DNA of 33,772 bases from Puniceibacterium antarcticum (GCF_002760615.1 NZ_AWWI01000062.1:1-33772); one strand, 5' to 3'. Counted from the first letter of the stretch, positions 1-8,568 are shown. Numbers and translations are program-made. The notes: generated from the sequence alone by a model not told the origin.

Positions 1-1685
1 CGGTGAGCCCTGTCGTGCCGCCCCGCCCGATGGCGCCGCAGCAGGCCCCGCGCAACAGTCAGCCCCAGCCCCAGCCCGGCCAGCAGCCCCAGAGGCCACC
101 GCAGCCGGTGCATCGCGGACGGGAACCGCAGCCCGTTTCGGGCTATGATGCCAAGGTCGCCGCAGAATACGAGCTGCCGCCGCTGAGCCTGCTGCTGAAC
201 CCAGAAACGATCGAACGTCATCACCTGTCCGATCAGACGCTGCAGGACAATGCGCGGATGCTGGAATCGGTGCTGGAGGATTACGGCGTGAAGGGCGAGA
301 TCGTGTCGGTCCGCCCCGGCCCCGTGGTCACCATGTACGAGCTGGAACCGGCGCCGGGTCTCAAGGCGAGCCGCGTGATCGGCCTTGCCGATGACATCGC
401 GCGGTCGATGTCGGCCCTGTCGGCGCGGGTCTCTACCGTGCCGGGGCGGTCAGTGATCGGGATCGAACTGCCCAATGACAACCGCGAAATGGTTGGCTTC
501 CGCGAGATCCTGTCGAGCCGGGATTATGTGGACGGCACCCAGAAGCTGCCGCTGGCCTTGGGCAAGGATATCGGGGGCGATCCGGTTGTCGCAAACCTGG
601 CCAAGATGCCCCACCTTCTGATCGCCGGGACCACCGGGTCGGGCAAGTCGGTGGCGATCAACACGATGATCCTGTCGCTGCTTTACAAGCTGTCGCCGGA
701 GGATTGCCGGTTGATCATGATTGACCCCAAGATGCTGGAACTGTCGGTTTATGATGGCATTCCGCACCTGCTGTCGCCGGTGGTGACCGACCCGAAAAAG
801 GCGGTTGTCGCGCTTAAGTGGGTCGTGGGCGAGATGGAAGAGCGCTATCGCAAGATGTCCAAGATGGGTGTGCGCAACATCGACGGCTACAATGGCCGGG
901 TGGCGGATGCGCTGGGGCGCAACGAGATGTTCGAACGCACCGTGCAGACCGGTTTTGACGATGACACGGGCGAGCCAATCTTTGAGAGCGAAGAGTTCGA
1001 GCCCAAGAAGATGCCCTATATCGTCGTGATCGTCGACGAGATGGCCGACCTTATGATGGTTGCGGGCAAGGAAATCGAGGCCTGCATCCAGCGTCTGGCG
1101 CAGATGGCGCGCGCGAGCGGCATTCACCTGATCATGGCGACGCAGCGTCCCTCGGTCGATGTGATCACCGGCACGATCAAGGCAAACTTTCCCACGCGGA
1201 TCTCGTTCCAGGTGACGTCCAAGATCGATTCGCGCACCATTCTGGGTGAGATGGGGGCCGAGCAGCTGCTGGGCATGGGGGACATGCTGTATATGGCGGG
1301 CGGGTCCAAGATCATCCGCTGCCACGGGCCCTTCGTGTCGGATGAAGAGGTCGAGGAGGTGGTGAACCATCTCAAGGCCTTTGGCCCGCCGTCCTATATC
1401 GGCGGTGTGGTCGAAGGGCCGGACGATGACCGCGAGGCGGATATCGACGCGGTGCTGGGGCTGGGCAACACCGGCGGTAATACCGATGGCGAAGATGCGC
1501 TTTATGACACGGCGGTGGCGATCGTGATCAAGGACCGCAAGTGTTCGACTTCCTACATCCAGCGCAAACTGGCCATCGGCTACAATAAGGCGGCGCGTCT
1601 GGTTGAACAGATGGAAGATGAGGGAGTGGTCAGCTCGGCCAACCATGTGGGCAAGCGCGAGATTCTGGTGCCCGAACAGCACTGA
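1..1685 (+). CDS. ftsK: DNA translocase FtsK, 3' part (5' end outside window)
   Basis: Septal double-stranded DNA translocase that pumps chromosome termini through the division septum and activates XerCD recombination at dif. About 560 residues are visible and the frame is open to the left edge, so the membrane domain and part of the linker lie upstream. The visible part begins with a Pro/Gln-rich linker (about residues 1-60). The alpha/beta motor follows, with Walker A GTTGSGKS at residues 209-216 and Walker [10 protein letters not shown] near 342-350, plus the [12 protein letters not shown] block typical of FtsK. It ends with the winged-helix gamma domain (about 495-555) that reads KOPS polarity sequences. 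The reading frame is intact to a TGA stop. The next gene downstream is lolA, an arrangement I recall from Rhodobacteraceae. Confidence 0.97.
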   Translation, partial: VSPVVPPRPMAPQQAPRNSQPQPQPGQQPQRPPQPVHRGREPQPVSGYDAKVAAEYELPPLSLLLNPETIERHHLSDQTLQDNARMLESVLEDYGVKGEIVSVRPGPVVTMYELEPAPGLKASRVIGLADDIARSMSALSARVSTVPGRSVIGIELPNDNREMVGFREILSSRDYVDGTQKLPLALGKDIGGDPVVANLAKMPHLLIAGTTGSGKSVAINTMILSLLYKLSPEDCRLIMIDPKMLELSVYDGIPHLLSPVVTDPKKAVVALKWVVGEMEERYRKMSKMGVRNIDGYNGRVADALGRNEMFERTVQTGFDDDTGEPIFESEEFEPKKMPYIVVIVDEMADLMMVAGKEIEACIQRLAQMARASGIHLIMATQRPSVDVITGTIKANFPTRISFQVTSKIDSRTILGEMGAEQLLGMGDMLYMAGGSKIIRCHGPFVSDEEVEEVVNHLKAFGPPSYIGGVVEGPDDDREADIDAVLGLGNTGGNTDGEDALYDTAVAIVIKDRKCSTSYIQRKLAIGYNKAARLVEQMEDEGVVSSANHVGKREILVPEQH

Positions 1686-1728
1686 GTCCGGCGCGTCGCG
1701 ATTTAGGGCAGTTCTGGTCAGGCAAACG

Positions 1729-1762
1729 TGATCGGCCGACCCTGATCGGCCAGACCTGATCC
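1729..1762. repeat. Short 14-nt tandem repeat after ftsK
   Basis: Two 14-nt units, TGATCGGCCGACCC and TGATCGGCCAGACC, are followed by a partial third unit (TGATCC). They lie 44 bases after the ftsK stop. No function can be read from this. Confidence 0.6.
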
Positions 1763-1796
1763 AGCGGCGCGCGCGTGCCGCGCGCACAGAGATGTC

Positions 1797-1819
1797 GGGG
1801 ACGGGTCAGGCCCGTCCCC
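1797..1819 (+). terminator. GC-rich hairpin downstream of ftsK
   Basis: Perfect 9-bp stem GGGGACGGG / CCCGTCCCC with loop TCAGG. No T-run follows, so it is either a weak intrinsic terminator or an mRNA 3'-end stabiliser for ftsK. Confidence 0.4.
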
Positions 1820-1879
1820 TCCGCGCGGATTGCACCCTGACAGTTCAACCCGGGGCGTCCCAGTCCGCGGCGGCCCAGC

Positions 1880-1940
1880 TTCATCTGCCCGGAAATATCC
1901 CGGGGGAGTCGCCCGAACGGGCGGCGGGGGCAGAGCCCCC
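1880..1940 (-). repeat. Interspersed GC-hairpin/GGGATATTT repeat, copy 1
   Basis: Read on the minus strand: a GGGGGC-TCT-GCCCCC hairpin, a variable GC segment, then GACTCCCCCGGGATATTTCC and GGGCAGATGAA. It shares this order with the copies at 4107, 11435, 18414 and 18589. Confidence 0.8.
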
Positions 1941-2079
1941 GGCCTTTGGGCGGGAACCGGCCTGCCCTCTTGATCGTTACCAGCCGGGTGCTTTTATCCA
2001 AGGACACCCCGCTGATATCGCATATCCACGCGGTTTGAGGCATCAGACCCCGAGTGAGACAGAGCAGACAGGACAGACC

Positions 2080-2691
2080 ATGAAATTTGCCGCCCTTATG
2101 ACCGCCGCCGTCGTGACACTGGCCACGACATTGGCCACGGCGCTGCCCGCTGCGGCCGAAAAGCTGTCGCTGAACCAGATATCGGCCTATCTGAACGATC
2201 TGCAATCCGCGCAGGGCGCCTTTACCCAGATAAACGAGGATGGATCGATCTCGACCGGGACGATCTATATCAAGCGCCCCGGGCGGGTGCGGTTCGAGTA
2301 CAACCCGCCCGAAGAGGCGCTGGTCATGGCCAATTCCGGGCAGGTGATCATTCTGGACCGCAAGCTGGGCGGGGCGCCGGAAAGCTATCCGCTGAGCCAG
2401 ACGCCGTTGAGCATCATTCTGGCGCGCAACGTCAATCTGGGGCAGGCGAACATGGTGCAGGGCGTGAGCTTTGACGGCACGGCCACCACGGTGGTGGCGC
2501 AGGACCCCAAGCGGGCGGAATACGGCAGCATCGAGATGAAGTTCACCGGCAGCCCGGTCGAGCTGCGTCAGTGGGTGATCCGGGATTCCAGCGGGTCGAG
2601 CACCACAGTGGTGCTGGGGGATCTGTCCCGCACCGAGGTCAGCAATGCGCTGTTCGATGTGCGCAGCGAGCTGGCCAAGAACAACCGCTGA
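2080..2691 (+). CDS. lolA: Outer-membrane lipoprotein carrier protein LolA
   Basis: Periplasmic chaperone that takes lipoproteins released by the LolCDE ABC transporter and carries them to the outer membrane. The product is 203 residues, normal for LolA. A Sec signal peptide is clear at about residues 1-25 (MKFAALMTAAVV... ending ALPAAAE). The mature part has the LolA pattern: LNDLQSAQGAFTQINEDGS, then YIKRPGRVRFEYNPPEEALVM and a later VVLGDLSRTEVSNALFDV segment. The ATG at 2080 was chosen because it starts the signal peptide; the frame is open 96 codons further up, but that stretch crosses an intergenic repeat. The gene follows ftsK in the same direction, 394 bp downstream, so it probably has its own promoter. 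Confidence 0.95.
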   Translation: MKFAALMTAAVVTLATTLATALPAAAEKLSLNQISAYLNDLQSAQGAFTQINEDGSISTGTIYIKRPGRVRFEYNPPEEALVMANSGQVIILDRKLGGAPESYPLSQTPLSIILARNVNLGQANMVQGVSFDGTATTVVAQDPKRAEYGSIEMKFTGSPVELRQWVIRDSSGSSTTVVLGDLSRTEVSNALFDVRSELAKNNR

Positions 2692-2790
2692 CACGGACCG
2701 CACAGGCACGGATCTTCGCGGCCTCTTCATTCAGGAGACCGCTGAGGTCGGATGGTCGTTGCCTCAGATTTGCCCCGAGACGTTCTGCAG

Positions 2791-2826
2791 CCTGCCCGCG
2801 CCTGCCCTGAGGCGGGCGCGGGCAGG
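2791..2826. terminator. Strong 16-bp hairpin between convergent lolA and the lipoprotein gene
   Basis: The arms CCTGCCCGCGCCTGCC and GGCGGGCGCGGGCAGG pair over 16 bp with one G-U, around the loop CTGA. It sits between two convergent genes (stops at 2691 and 2844), so it probably serves as a bidirectional transcript end. There is no T-run on either side. Confidence 0.55.
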
Positions 2827-2843
2827 GTGGCGCAGATCAGCGA

Positions 2844-3431
2844 TCAGCGGGCCGCGCGGCAGTTCACCAGCTGGGCTTCGTAGATCACGGCGCGCTGGCC
2901 GACCTCACCTGCGACGCGCATGAGCCAGGCCTTGGAATTGTAGGACCCGCGCAGATAGCCGGTGCGCCCTTCGTGATAGGCGAGGTAGTGGTTGCGCGCG
3001 TCTGACATGGGGATGCCCAGCCTGTCGCGGGACTGTGCCATGTACCAGCCCATGAAGTCGGTGGCATCGTCGATGCTGTCGCGCCGGGCGCGGCTTTTGC
3101 CGGTGGCCACAACGTATTCGTCCCAAGTGCCGTCCAGCGCCTGCGAATAGCCGAAGGCCGAACTTTGACGTCCGACCGGGATCACCCCGAGCGAATACTG
3201 GAACGGTGTGCGGGCATCGCCGATGAATTTGCTTTCCTGGTAGATCGTCGCCATCTGAACGGGCATCGGGACGCCCCATTTACGCTCGGCCGCGCGGAAG
3301 GCGCGGGTATAGTGGGGGCGCTCTCTGACGATTGCGCAGGCGTCATCCAGGTTGCGGGGCGCGGAATAATCCCCGCCGCCGCAGGATGCCACCAACAGCA
3401 AAATCACCAGTGCGCGAAGAGTTCTGCTCAT
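2844..3431 (-). CDS. Lipoprotein with lytic-transglycosylase (SLT-like) fold
   Basis: Predicted lipoprotein of 195 residues. The N-terminus MSRTLRALVILLLVASC carries a lipobox (V-A-S-C, lipidated Cys17). From about residue 45 the protein resembles the soluble-lytic-transglycosylase family. AAERKWGVPMPVQMATIYQESKF has the Glu in the position of the catalytic acid, and FGYSQALDGTWDEYV matches the glycine-rich substrate loop. YLAYHEGRTGY is like the C-terminal YNxG...Y motif of these enzymes. Likely role: cleavage of peptidoglycan glycan strands at the inner face of the envelope. Activity is inferred from fold signature only. It is convergent with lolA and divergent from hspQ. Confidence 0.8.
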   Translation of the reverse strand: MSRTLRALVILLLVASCGGGDYSAPRNLDDACAIVRERPHYTRAFRAAERKWGVPMPVQMATIYQESKFIGDARTPFQYSLGVIPVGRQSSAFGYSQALDGTWDEYVVATGKSRARRDSIDDATDFMGWYMAQSRDRLGIPMSDARNHYLAYHEGRTGYLRGSYNSKAWLMRVAGEVGQRAVIYEAQLVNCRAAR

Positions 3432-3750
3432 ATGCCTCTCGCTTTTTTGTAGATTTTTTTATTTTGCAGAAGTGTAGCCGATCATCGCCCGGTGGGAAAT
3501 CACAAATCCATCAAGGGCGGATTCCCCCGCTTTGCCGTATCCGGGGTGCGTCGGGGCTGCCGATGTGGGTACCGCCCTCGCCCTTCATGCGCGCAGGTTC
3601 AGAGTGCGCGCAGGTTAGGGCGGTGCGGCCTGCGTGCCCGGCAAGAGGGCACTGGATCTGCCCATGCGGGTGTTTTGCAGCGCAATATGTTCCGCCGTTG
3701 GACAAGCTGCCATTGAAAGGTTTAAAAGTCCTCTGTAGAGGCGAGAGATC
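3432..3750. other. Divergent intergenic region, lipoprotein gene / hspQ (319 bp)
   Basis: No gene seen. The first 50 bp next to the lipoprotein start are AT-rich (T-runs at 3443-3465) and probably hold its promoter. An 11-nt direct repeat GCGCGCAGGTT occurs twice, about 20 nt apart, near 3590-3617. The hspQ side has TTGAAA at 3713 and a GAGGCGAG ribosome-binding site just before the ATG. Confidence 0.5.
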
Positions 3751-4077
3751 ATGCAGACCCTGAGCGCAAAATATCATCTTGGACAGGTTGTCCGCCATCG
3801 CAAGCACCCCTTCCGGGGGGTGGTCTTTGACGTGGATCCAGAATTCAACAACACCGATGAATGGTATGAGGCGATTCCCGAAGAGAACCGTCCGGTCAAG
3901 GAACAGCCCTATTACCATCTGCTGGCGGAAAACGATCAGAGCTTTTACGTGGCTTACGTGTCAGAGCAGAATCTGGTTGCGGATTCGTCAGGTGAGCCGG
4001 TGGATCATCCGGATATCCCCGATCTGTTCGGGGCCTTCCACGACGGCAGCTATGAGGTGCATTTCCAGATGAACTGA
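3751..4077 (+). CDS. hspQ: Heat shock protein HspQ
   Basis: Small hemimethylated-DNA-binding/YccV-type protein. In Escherichia coli HspQ is a heat-induced factor that promotes degradation of mutant DnaA and acts as a specificity factor for the Lon protease. The product is 108 residues, the full family length. Family blocks are present: KYHLGQVVRHRKHPFRGVVFDVDPEF at the start, then QPYYHLLAE and YVAYVSEQNLV, and the C-terminal FHDGSYEVHFQMN. The ATG is preceded by GAGGCGAG at about the right distance. The gene stands alone, with a convergent neighbour across an intergenic repeat. Confidence 0.93.
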   Translation: MQTLSAKYHLGQVVRHRKHPFRGVVFDVDPEFNNTDEWYEAIPEENRPVKEQPYYHLLAENDQSFYVAYVSEQNLVADSSGEPVDHPDIPDLFGAFHDGSYEVHFQMN

Positions 4078-4106
4078 GGCGGACGCGCTGTTTGCGCGGC
4101 TGTTAC

Positions 4107-4167
4107 GGGGGCGCTGCCCCCGTCGCCTGACCGGCGACTCCCCCGGGATATTTCCGGGCAGATGAAA
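4107..4167 (+). repeat. Interspersed GC-hairpin/GGGATATTT repeat, copy 2
   Basis: Hairpin GGGGGC-GCT-GCCCCC, a GTCGCCTGACCGGCGAC mini-palindrome, then TCCCCCGGGATATTTCCGGG and CAGATGAA. It lies between the convergent ends of hspQ and the threonine aldolase gene and may double as a transcript terminator. Confidence 0.8.
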
Positions 4168-4202
4168 CCGGGGGCGGCGATGGGGGTCGGGTCGGGTTTC
4201 GC

Positions 4203-5243
4203 TCAGTCGCTGTGAACAAGTTTGAGGAAGGTTTCGATATCCTCTGGGCGGATCGACCAGTCGCAGACGAAGCGGGCGGTCAGCATTTCGCTTGGATCTG
4301 TGCCGTCGGGCGCACCGCTGACGTTATACTGCGCGCCTGCGGCCTTGGCGCGCTGGTGGACGGCGCGGGGCAGGGCTGCGAAGATCATGTTGGCTTGCGC
4401 GTCGTTCTTGATGTCAGCGACGCCTTGCAGGCCGTTCAGAAGTTGGGCGCTGCGGGTGTTGGCGGTTTGTGCCAGATCGCGCCAGAGGTCCTCTTGCAGA
4501 TAGGCGGCCATCTGTGCCGCGAGGTAGCGGTGTTTCGAGAAGAGATGTGCGCCGCGCTTGCGGCGCAGTTCGAACGCCCGGGCATGGGCGGGGTTGAAGA
4601 AAATCACCGCCTCGACCCCCATCAGCCCGTTCTTTGTGCCGCCGAAGACGGCGACGTCGATGCCCAGTTTCCACGACATTTCGGCCGGGGTGCAGTTCAG
4701 CGCGACGCAGGCATTGGCAAAGCGGGCACCGTCGAGATGCACCGGCAGGTCGTAATGTCGTGCCACGGTGGTCAGGGCGAGCAGGTCATCAAGGCTGTAG
4801 AGGTTGCCCTGTTCCGTGACCTGGGTGATCGAGACCGGGCCGCGCTGGGGGCCGTGCACGCCACGGTTGCCCTGACCCTTGATCGCGATGCGCAGGGCGT
4901 CGGGGGTCATGCGGTCGCTGCCAGGTACAAGGGTGAGTTTCGCGCCGCCGGTGTAGAATTCCGGGGCGTTGCATTCATCCTCGTGGATATGCGCGACGGG
5001 CGAGCAGAAGACCGTGTCATAGGGCTGGCAGAGGGTGGCCAGCGCGAGGGAATTGGCGGCGGTGCCGGTGGCGACCAGATGGACCGACGCCTCGGGGGCT
5101 TCGAACAGGGTGCGGATCTGGTCGGTGACCTGATCGGTCAGGGCGTCACTGCCGTAGGAGCCGACATGGCCGGTGTTTGCCTCTGCCAGTGCGGCGAGGA
5201 CCTGCGGCGGGACGGGCCCGGAATTGTCGGAGGCAAAGAACAT
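4203..5243 (-). CDS. ltaE: Low-specificity L-threonine aldolase
   Basis: PLP-dependent fold-type I enzyme that splits L-threonine or L-allo-threonine into glycine and acetaldehyde. The 346-residue product covers the family end to end: FASDNSGP at the N-terminus, the GTAANSLAL phosphate-binding segment (60-68), HIHEDE (85-90), LPVHLDGARFANA with the PLP-ring Asp (171), and FGGTKNGL with the Schiff-base lysine K204. Its ATG shares one base with the TGA of the upstream Cys-cluster gene (TGATG at 5241-5245 on the minus strand), so translation is probably coupled. It is third in the ribF operon. The substrate stereopreference cannot be read from sequence. Confidence 0.92.
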   Translation of the reverse strand: MFFASDNSGPVPPQVLAALAEANTGHVGSYGSDALTDQVTDQIRTLFEAPEASVHLVATGTAANSLALATLCQPYDTVFCSPVAHIHEDECNAPEFYTGGAKLTLVPGSDRMTPDALRIAIKGQGNRGVHGPQRGPVSITQVTEQGNLYSLDDLLALTTVARHYDLPVHLDGARFANACVALNCTPAEMSWKLGIDVAVFGGTKNGLMGVEAVIFFNPAHARAFELRRKRGAHLFSKHRYLAAQMAAYLQEDLWRDLAQTANTRSAQLLNGLQGVADIKNDAQANMIFAALPRAVHQRAKAAGAQYNVSGAPDGTDPSEMLTARFVCDWSIRPEDIETFLKLVHSD

Positions 5244-5713
5244 CAGATCGGCTCCTCGATGATATAATCTTCCCAGTCTTCTTCGTTCACTTCGAATTCG
5301 GCGACGGTGCGGTGCTGCATTGATATGCCTGCGTCATGGACCGAGTCCGGCGTGCCCGAGATCAGCGGGTGCCAGTCGTAGAGCGGTTTGCCTTCGGCCA
5401 GCAGGCGATAGGCGCAGGTTTTGGGCATCCAGTAGGCATGGGTGTCGATGTTGGAGGGTTTGAGCACGATGCATTCCGGCACGAACTGGTGGCGGATCGG
5501 GTATTGCGCGCAGCGGCAGGTGGTGTCGTCGAACAGGCGGCAGGCGACCTTGGTCAGTTCGACCTGACCGGTGTCTTCGTCCTCAAGCTTGTTCAGGCAG
5601 CATTTGCCGCAGCCGTCACACAGCGCCTCCCATTCCTCGGGGGACATCTGGGTGAGTTTCTTCTTTTCCCAGAAGCGTTTCTTGAGGCCCTTGCGGGCGA
5701 TGGGATCGGTCAT
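5243..5713 (-). CDS. YcgN-family cysteine cluster protein (UPF0260/YkgJ-like)
   Basis: Cytoplasmic protein of 156 residues with a conserved set of nine cysteines, probably a metal or Fe-S site. CDGCGKCC lies at 32-39, and further Cys at 58, 66, 68, 81 and 100 (CRLFDDTTCRCAQYP and ECIVLKPSNI). This is the pattern of the Zn/Fe-chelating YcgN/YkgJ domain, whose biochemical role is not established. The ATG at 5713 was chosen because it gives MTDPIARKGLKKRFWE, the usual family start. It overlaps the ribF stop by four bases (ATGA), and its own stop overlaps the ltaE start, so the three genes read as one tightly coupled operon. Confidence 0.9.
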   Translation of the reverse strand: MTDPIARKGLKKRFWEKKKLTQMSPEEWEALCDGCGKCCLNKLEDEDTGQVELTKVACRLFDDTTCRCAQYPIRHQFVPECIVLKPSNIDTHAYWMPKTCAYRLLAEGKPLYDWHPLISGTPDSVHDAGISMQHRTVAEFEVNEEDWEDYIIEEPI

Positions 5714-6642
5714 AAAGCGTCCAGAATCTGGCGGGTGCGGGTGACGTCGGCGTCCATCTGGGTGATGAGGGCGTCGAGAGAGTCGAACTTCTCTTCGCCG
5801 CGCAGATAGTGGACGAGGGCGACAGAGAGCGTGGCGCCGTAGAGATCGCCGCTGAAATCCAGCAGGAAGGTTTCGAGATTGGCGGTGTTGATGCCAAACA
5901 TCGGGCGTACGCCGATGGAGGCTGCACCCTGATAGCGGCCCTTGTGCGGGCCATCCATCACCTCGACCAGCACGGCATAGACGCCGAATTTGGGCGGGTG
6001 GAGGCCGTCGATGCTCATGTTCGCAGTGGGATAGCCCAGTTCGCGGCCGCGCTGTTCGCCGGTGATCACCTTGCCCTCGATGCGGTGCCAATGGCCGAGC
6101 TGATCGGCGGCATCTCGCGGGCGGCCCTCGGCCAGAGCGGTCCGGATCGCGGTGGAGCTGACCTGACCGGTGGTGTTTTCCAGCAGCTCTGCGATCGTGA
6201 CGCCAAAGCCCATTTCGGCGCCGAAGCGTTGGAGATCCGCCGCCGTGCCGGCGCGGCCCTTGCCAAAGCAGAAGTCGGCGCCGACGACGACGTGCGAGAG
6301 GCCCAGACCATCGGCCAGCACCGTGCGGGCAAAAGCCTCTGGCGTGAGGGCGGCAAGGGCGGCGTTGAAATTCAGCTCGTAGAGCTTGTCCACGCCCAGC
6401 TTGGCCAGCCGCGAGGCGCGGGCGGTGGAGCCCATCAGTCGGAAGGGTTCAGAGGCGGGCAGGAAGAATTCACGGGGATGCGGCTCGAACGTCACGACGC
6501 CCAGCGGGGCGGAGGGGGAGGCCTGCCGTGCCAGGTCGATGACCGAACGGTGGCCCAGATGCACACCGTCGAAATTGCCGATCGCGGCGCTGGCGCCCCG
6601 GTCGCGTGTTTCGACGAATTGATAATCCCGGATGATCCGCAT
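5710..6642 (-). CDS. ribF: Bifunctional riboflavin kinase / FAD synthetase RibF
   Basis: Makes FMN from riboflavin and ATP, then FAD from FMN and ATP. The product is 310 residues, the usual length. The N-terminal nucleotidyltransferase domain has GNFDGVHLGHR at 22-32 (the HxGH site) and VSSTAIRTAL at 161-170. The C-terminal flavokinase domain has GRELGYPTANM at 199-209, and the catalytic Glu lies in the later NLETFLLDF segment. The ATG at 6642 gives the standard MRIIRDYQ start. An upstream extension of the frame is Arg/Gln-rich and unlike the family. It is the first gene of the ribF-YcgN-ltaE operon, which ends with a PLP enzyme unrelated to flavin biosynthesis. Confidence 0.96.
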   Translation of the reverse strand: MRIIRDYQFVETRDRGASAAIGNFDGVHLGHRSVIDLARQASPSAPLGVVTFEPHPREFFLPASEPFRLMGSTARASRLAKLGVDKLYELNFNAALAALTPEAFARTVLADGLGLSHVVVGADFCFGKGRAGTAADLQRFGAEMGFGVTIAELLENTTGQVSSTAIRTALAEGRPRDAADQLGHWHRIEGKVITGEQRGRELGYPTANMSIDGLHPPKFGVYAVLVEVMDGPHKGRYQGAASIGVRPMFGINTANLETFLLDFSGDLYGATLSVALVHYLRGEEKFDSLDALITQMDADVTRTRQILDAL

Positions 6643-6752
6643 GGGGCCGAGGGTTAGCCGGGCATCACGGGCAGCGCAAGGCGGTATGACCCGGATTTGA
6701 TGCGGCGCTGCTTCTGAGCGGCGCAGGTTGCCGGGAGGTGTCCGTTTTTGCG

Positions 6753-7208
6753 TCAGTCGAACTTGCGACTGGGGGCGAGAACCATGGCTTCGCCGATCAG
6801 GACCTTTTTGCCATCGACGGCGCAGTGGCATTCCAGTTTCACCCGCCGCTTGGCAAGGTCGATGTCGATCACCTTGACCTCGGCATAGACCATGTCGCCG
6901 GGGCGCACGGGGGCGAGGAATTTCAGCGTCTGACCCATATAGACCGTGCCATGCCCGGGAAGCTGTTCGCCGATCACCGCAGAGATCAGCCCGGCGGTCA
7001 GCATGCCATGAGCGATTCGCCCCTCGAAGATCGTGTCCCGGGCGTAGTCATCATCCAGATGCACCGGGTTGCGATCGGTCGAAACCTCGGCAAAGAGTTC
7101 GATGTCGCGATCCGTCACCTGTTTGCGCAGGTGCCGGGTCATGCCCATCTCGATATCCTCGATGCAGATTGTTCCACGCGGCAGGTTGTCGAACATGTCA
7201 GACTCCAT
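6753..7208 (-). CDS. MaoC-family (R)-specific enoyl-CoA hydratase
   Basis: Hot-dog-fold protein of 151 residues. The hydratase-2 motif is complete: VSTDRNPVHLDDDYA with catalytic D45 and H50, followed by FEGRIAHGML, and the family's PGMVYAEV-like strand as PGDMVYAEV. It would hydrate trans-2-enoyl-CoA to (R)-3-hydroxyacyl-CoA. PhaJ-type members feed polyhydroxyalkanoate synthesis, but no pha gene is in this window, so the pathway is open. The start may be the ATG four codons in (MFDNLPRG). It is transcribed alone, with an AT-rich upstream region (7215-7270) likely to hold the promoter. Confidence 0.88.
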   Translation of the reverse strand: MESDMFDNLPRGTICIEDIEMGMTRHLRKQVTDRDIELFAEVSTDRNPVHLDDDYARDTIFEGRIAHGMLTAGLISAVIGEQLPGHGTVYMGQTLKFLAPVRPGDMVYAEVKVIDIDLAKRRVKLECHCAVDGKKVLIGEAMVLAPSRKFD

Positions 7209-7533
7209 CTTTAACGACCCGGTAACAAAAGGGCATGTTTGCGCCTAAATATGGAAATATTATTACTTCGCAGGTGCAGAAAATCAAGCTCTACCTTGGG
7301 TCAGGGCCTGTTTATTGCCGTTTTGAGCCAAATTTTGCCGGGTTCCCGTCGAGTAGGTAGCGGCGCCCCACCCTTCCTGGTCGGTCGAAAGGCTACGCAG
7401 TGCCGTACTTTTAACCCCGAATCGCAAGTCGAGCGGGGTGCCGCGTTGCATCCGGTCACAGGGGAAACGGCGGCGCAATGTTGCGCCGCCGCGCCTGGTG
7501 TCTGTGCGGCTGGCCGCAGCCCTGCCGGAGCTT
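7209..7533. other. Non-coding region between MaoC and HAD genes (325 bp)
   Basis: No convincing gene. The right end holds the hairpin at 7468-7491. The left end (7215-7270) is unusually AT-rich for this DNA and is upstream of the minus-strand maoC-type gene. The middle (about 7300-7450) has no structure that I can recognise. Confidence 0.5.
7468..7491 (-). terminator. Hairpin downstream of the HAD hydrolase gene
   Basis: Perfect 11-bp arms CGGCGGCGCAA and TTGCGCCGCCG with TG between them. On the minus strand the stem is followed by TTTCCCC. It lies 43 bp after the HAD gene stop and is a plausible intrinsic terminator. Confidence 0.55.
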
Positions 7534-8406
7534 TCAGCGCAAGAAGCCGATGGCAAAGGTCGGTGCGGTCTCTGCACGATCAAGATAGGCCTGCAAGGCG
7601 TCCGGTTCTGGCTGATCGGTGGTCTTTGTCTCGGCTGCGGCCAGACCTCCGGTGATGAACAGCGAATCTATATCCTCGCCCATGGCGCCGGAGATATCCG
7701 TGTGGATGCCGTCGCCGATTGCGAGGATCCGGGCATTGCCCACCTCGCGGCCGAGTTCGGCCAGACGGCGGCGGGCGAGGTCATAGATCGGCGGATGCGG
7801 CTTGCCGAAATAGAGGCTTTCGCCGCCCATTTCTGTATAGAGCTTGGCCAGCGCACCGGCGCACCATTCGCGCGACTCGCCCCGGTCGACGACAATATCA
7901 GGGTTGGCGCAGAGCAGTTTCAGCCCCATCTGCTTGGCCAGCAGGAACTGCGGGCGATAAACGGCGGGGTCGGCATGGGGGTCTTCGGGGCCGCAGCAAA
8001 TGATCCCCTCGGCCTGATCCAGCGGCACCTGCGTGATGTCGACCGGGTCGGTGACAACCTTGAGCGGGGTGAAAAAGCCCTGATCATGGGGCTGGCCGAT
8101 GAACCAGACCTTTTGTCCGACAGCCCCTTCAAACATGGCCGCGCGTGCGGAATCGCCGCTGGTGGTGATGGTGTCCCAGGCGTCGGTGGGCACGCCGAAC
8201 TTTTCCAGCTGCTTTTCCACGTTGGTGCGTGGCTGGGGCGAGTTGGTCACCAGCACCACGGTGCCCCCCGTCTTGCGATAGGTCTGAAGCGCCGTGACAG
8301 CAGAGGGGATCGCCTTGACCCCGTCATGCACGCAGCCCCAGAGATCGACGAACAGCGCGTCATATTGGCGGGAGATTTCAGAGAGGGACTGGATCAGTCG
8401 GGTCAT
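7534..8406 (-). CDS. TIGR01459-family HAD-type hydrolase (NagD-like)
   Basis: Class IIA HAD phosphatase of 290 residues. Motif I is ALFVDLWGCVHDG, with the nucleophile D21. Motif II is VVLVTNSPQP, motif III includes the lysine of YFGKPHPPIYDLA, and motif IV is ILAIGDGIHTDISGA. The FVDLWG form of motif I is what I recall for the alphaproteobacterial TIGR01459 group. The substrate is unknown; relatives dephosphorylate sugar or nucleoside phosphates. It stands alone on the minus strand, divergent from the MetOD1-kinase pair, with a terminator-like hairpin behind it. Confidence 0.9.
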   Translation of the reverse strand: MTRLIQSLSEISRQYDALFVDLWGCVHDGVKAIPSAVTALQTYRKTGGTVVLVTNSPQPRTNVEKQLEKFGVPTDAWDTITTSGDSARAAMFEGAVGQKVWFIGQPHDQGFFTPLKVVTDPVDITQVPLDQAEGIICCGPEDPHADPAVYRPQFLLAKQMGLKLLCANPDIVVDRGESREWCAGALAKLYTEMGGESLYFGKPHPPIYDLARRRLAELGREVGNARILAIGDGIHTDISGAMGEDIDSLFITGGLAAAETKTTDQPEPDALQAYLDRAETAPTFAIGFLR

Positions 8407-8568
8407 TGCAGGGTCTTTCAGATGACTTCGGGAATGCGGTCAGATATGACCTGCCATTGCCGATTTTGCCACAGCCTGATTTGACGCAAAGATGCGAATC
8501 CTTTCGTCATTTACGGCGCGCTAATGGATTTGATGTCTTACTGAGCGATCTTCAAAGCGGAGGACGCT

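Larger units (their letters stand above)
1686..2079. other. Non-coding ftsK-lolA spacer (394 bp)
   Basis: This spacer holds the 14-nt tandem repeat, a GCGCGCG/CGCGCGC hairpin, the GGGGACGGG hairpin and, on the minus strand, one copy of the CCCGGGATATTT interspersed repeat (1880-1940). An open frame in register with lolA starts at 1792. It is not treated as coding because it reads through the repeat and ends in a good signal peptide start at 2080. The lolA promoter probably lies in 1950-2060, but I cannot name convincing boxes. Confidence 0.6.

Noticed and set aside
450-1787. Long open frame on the minus strand opposite ftsK (about 445 codons).
   Set aside because: Its protein is His/Arg/Asp-rich with no family signature. 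It is the usual open antisense frame produced by high G+C at third codon positions of a real gene.
1792-2079. N-terminal extension of lolA by 96 codons.
   Set aside because: It would encode an intergenic repeat and bury the signal peptide in the middle of the protein.
3713-3736. Sigma-32-like boxes (ATTGAAA, 11-nt gap, CCTCTGT) upstream of hspQ.
   Set aside because: The implied transcription start would fall within or after the ribosome-binding site, only about 8 bases before the ATG. The -10 matches the consensus only partly.
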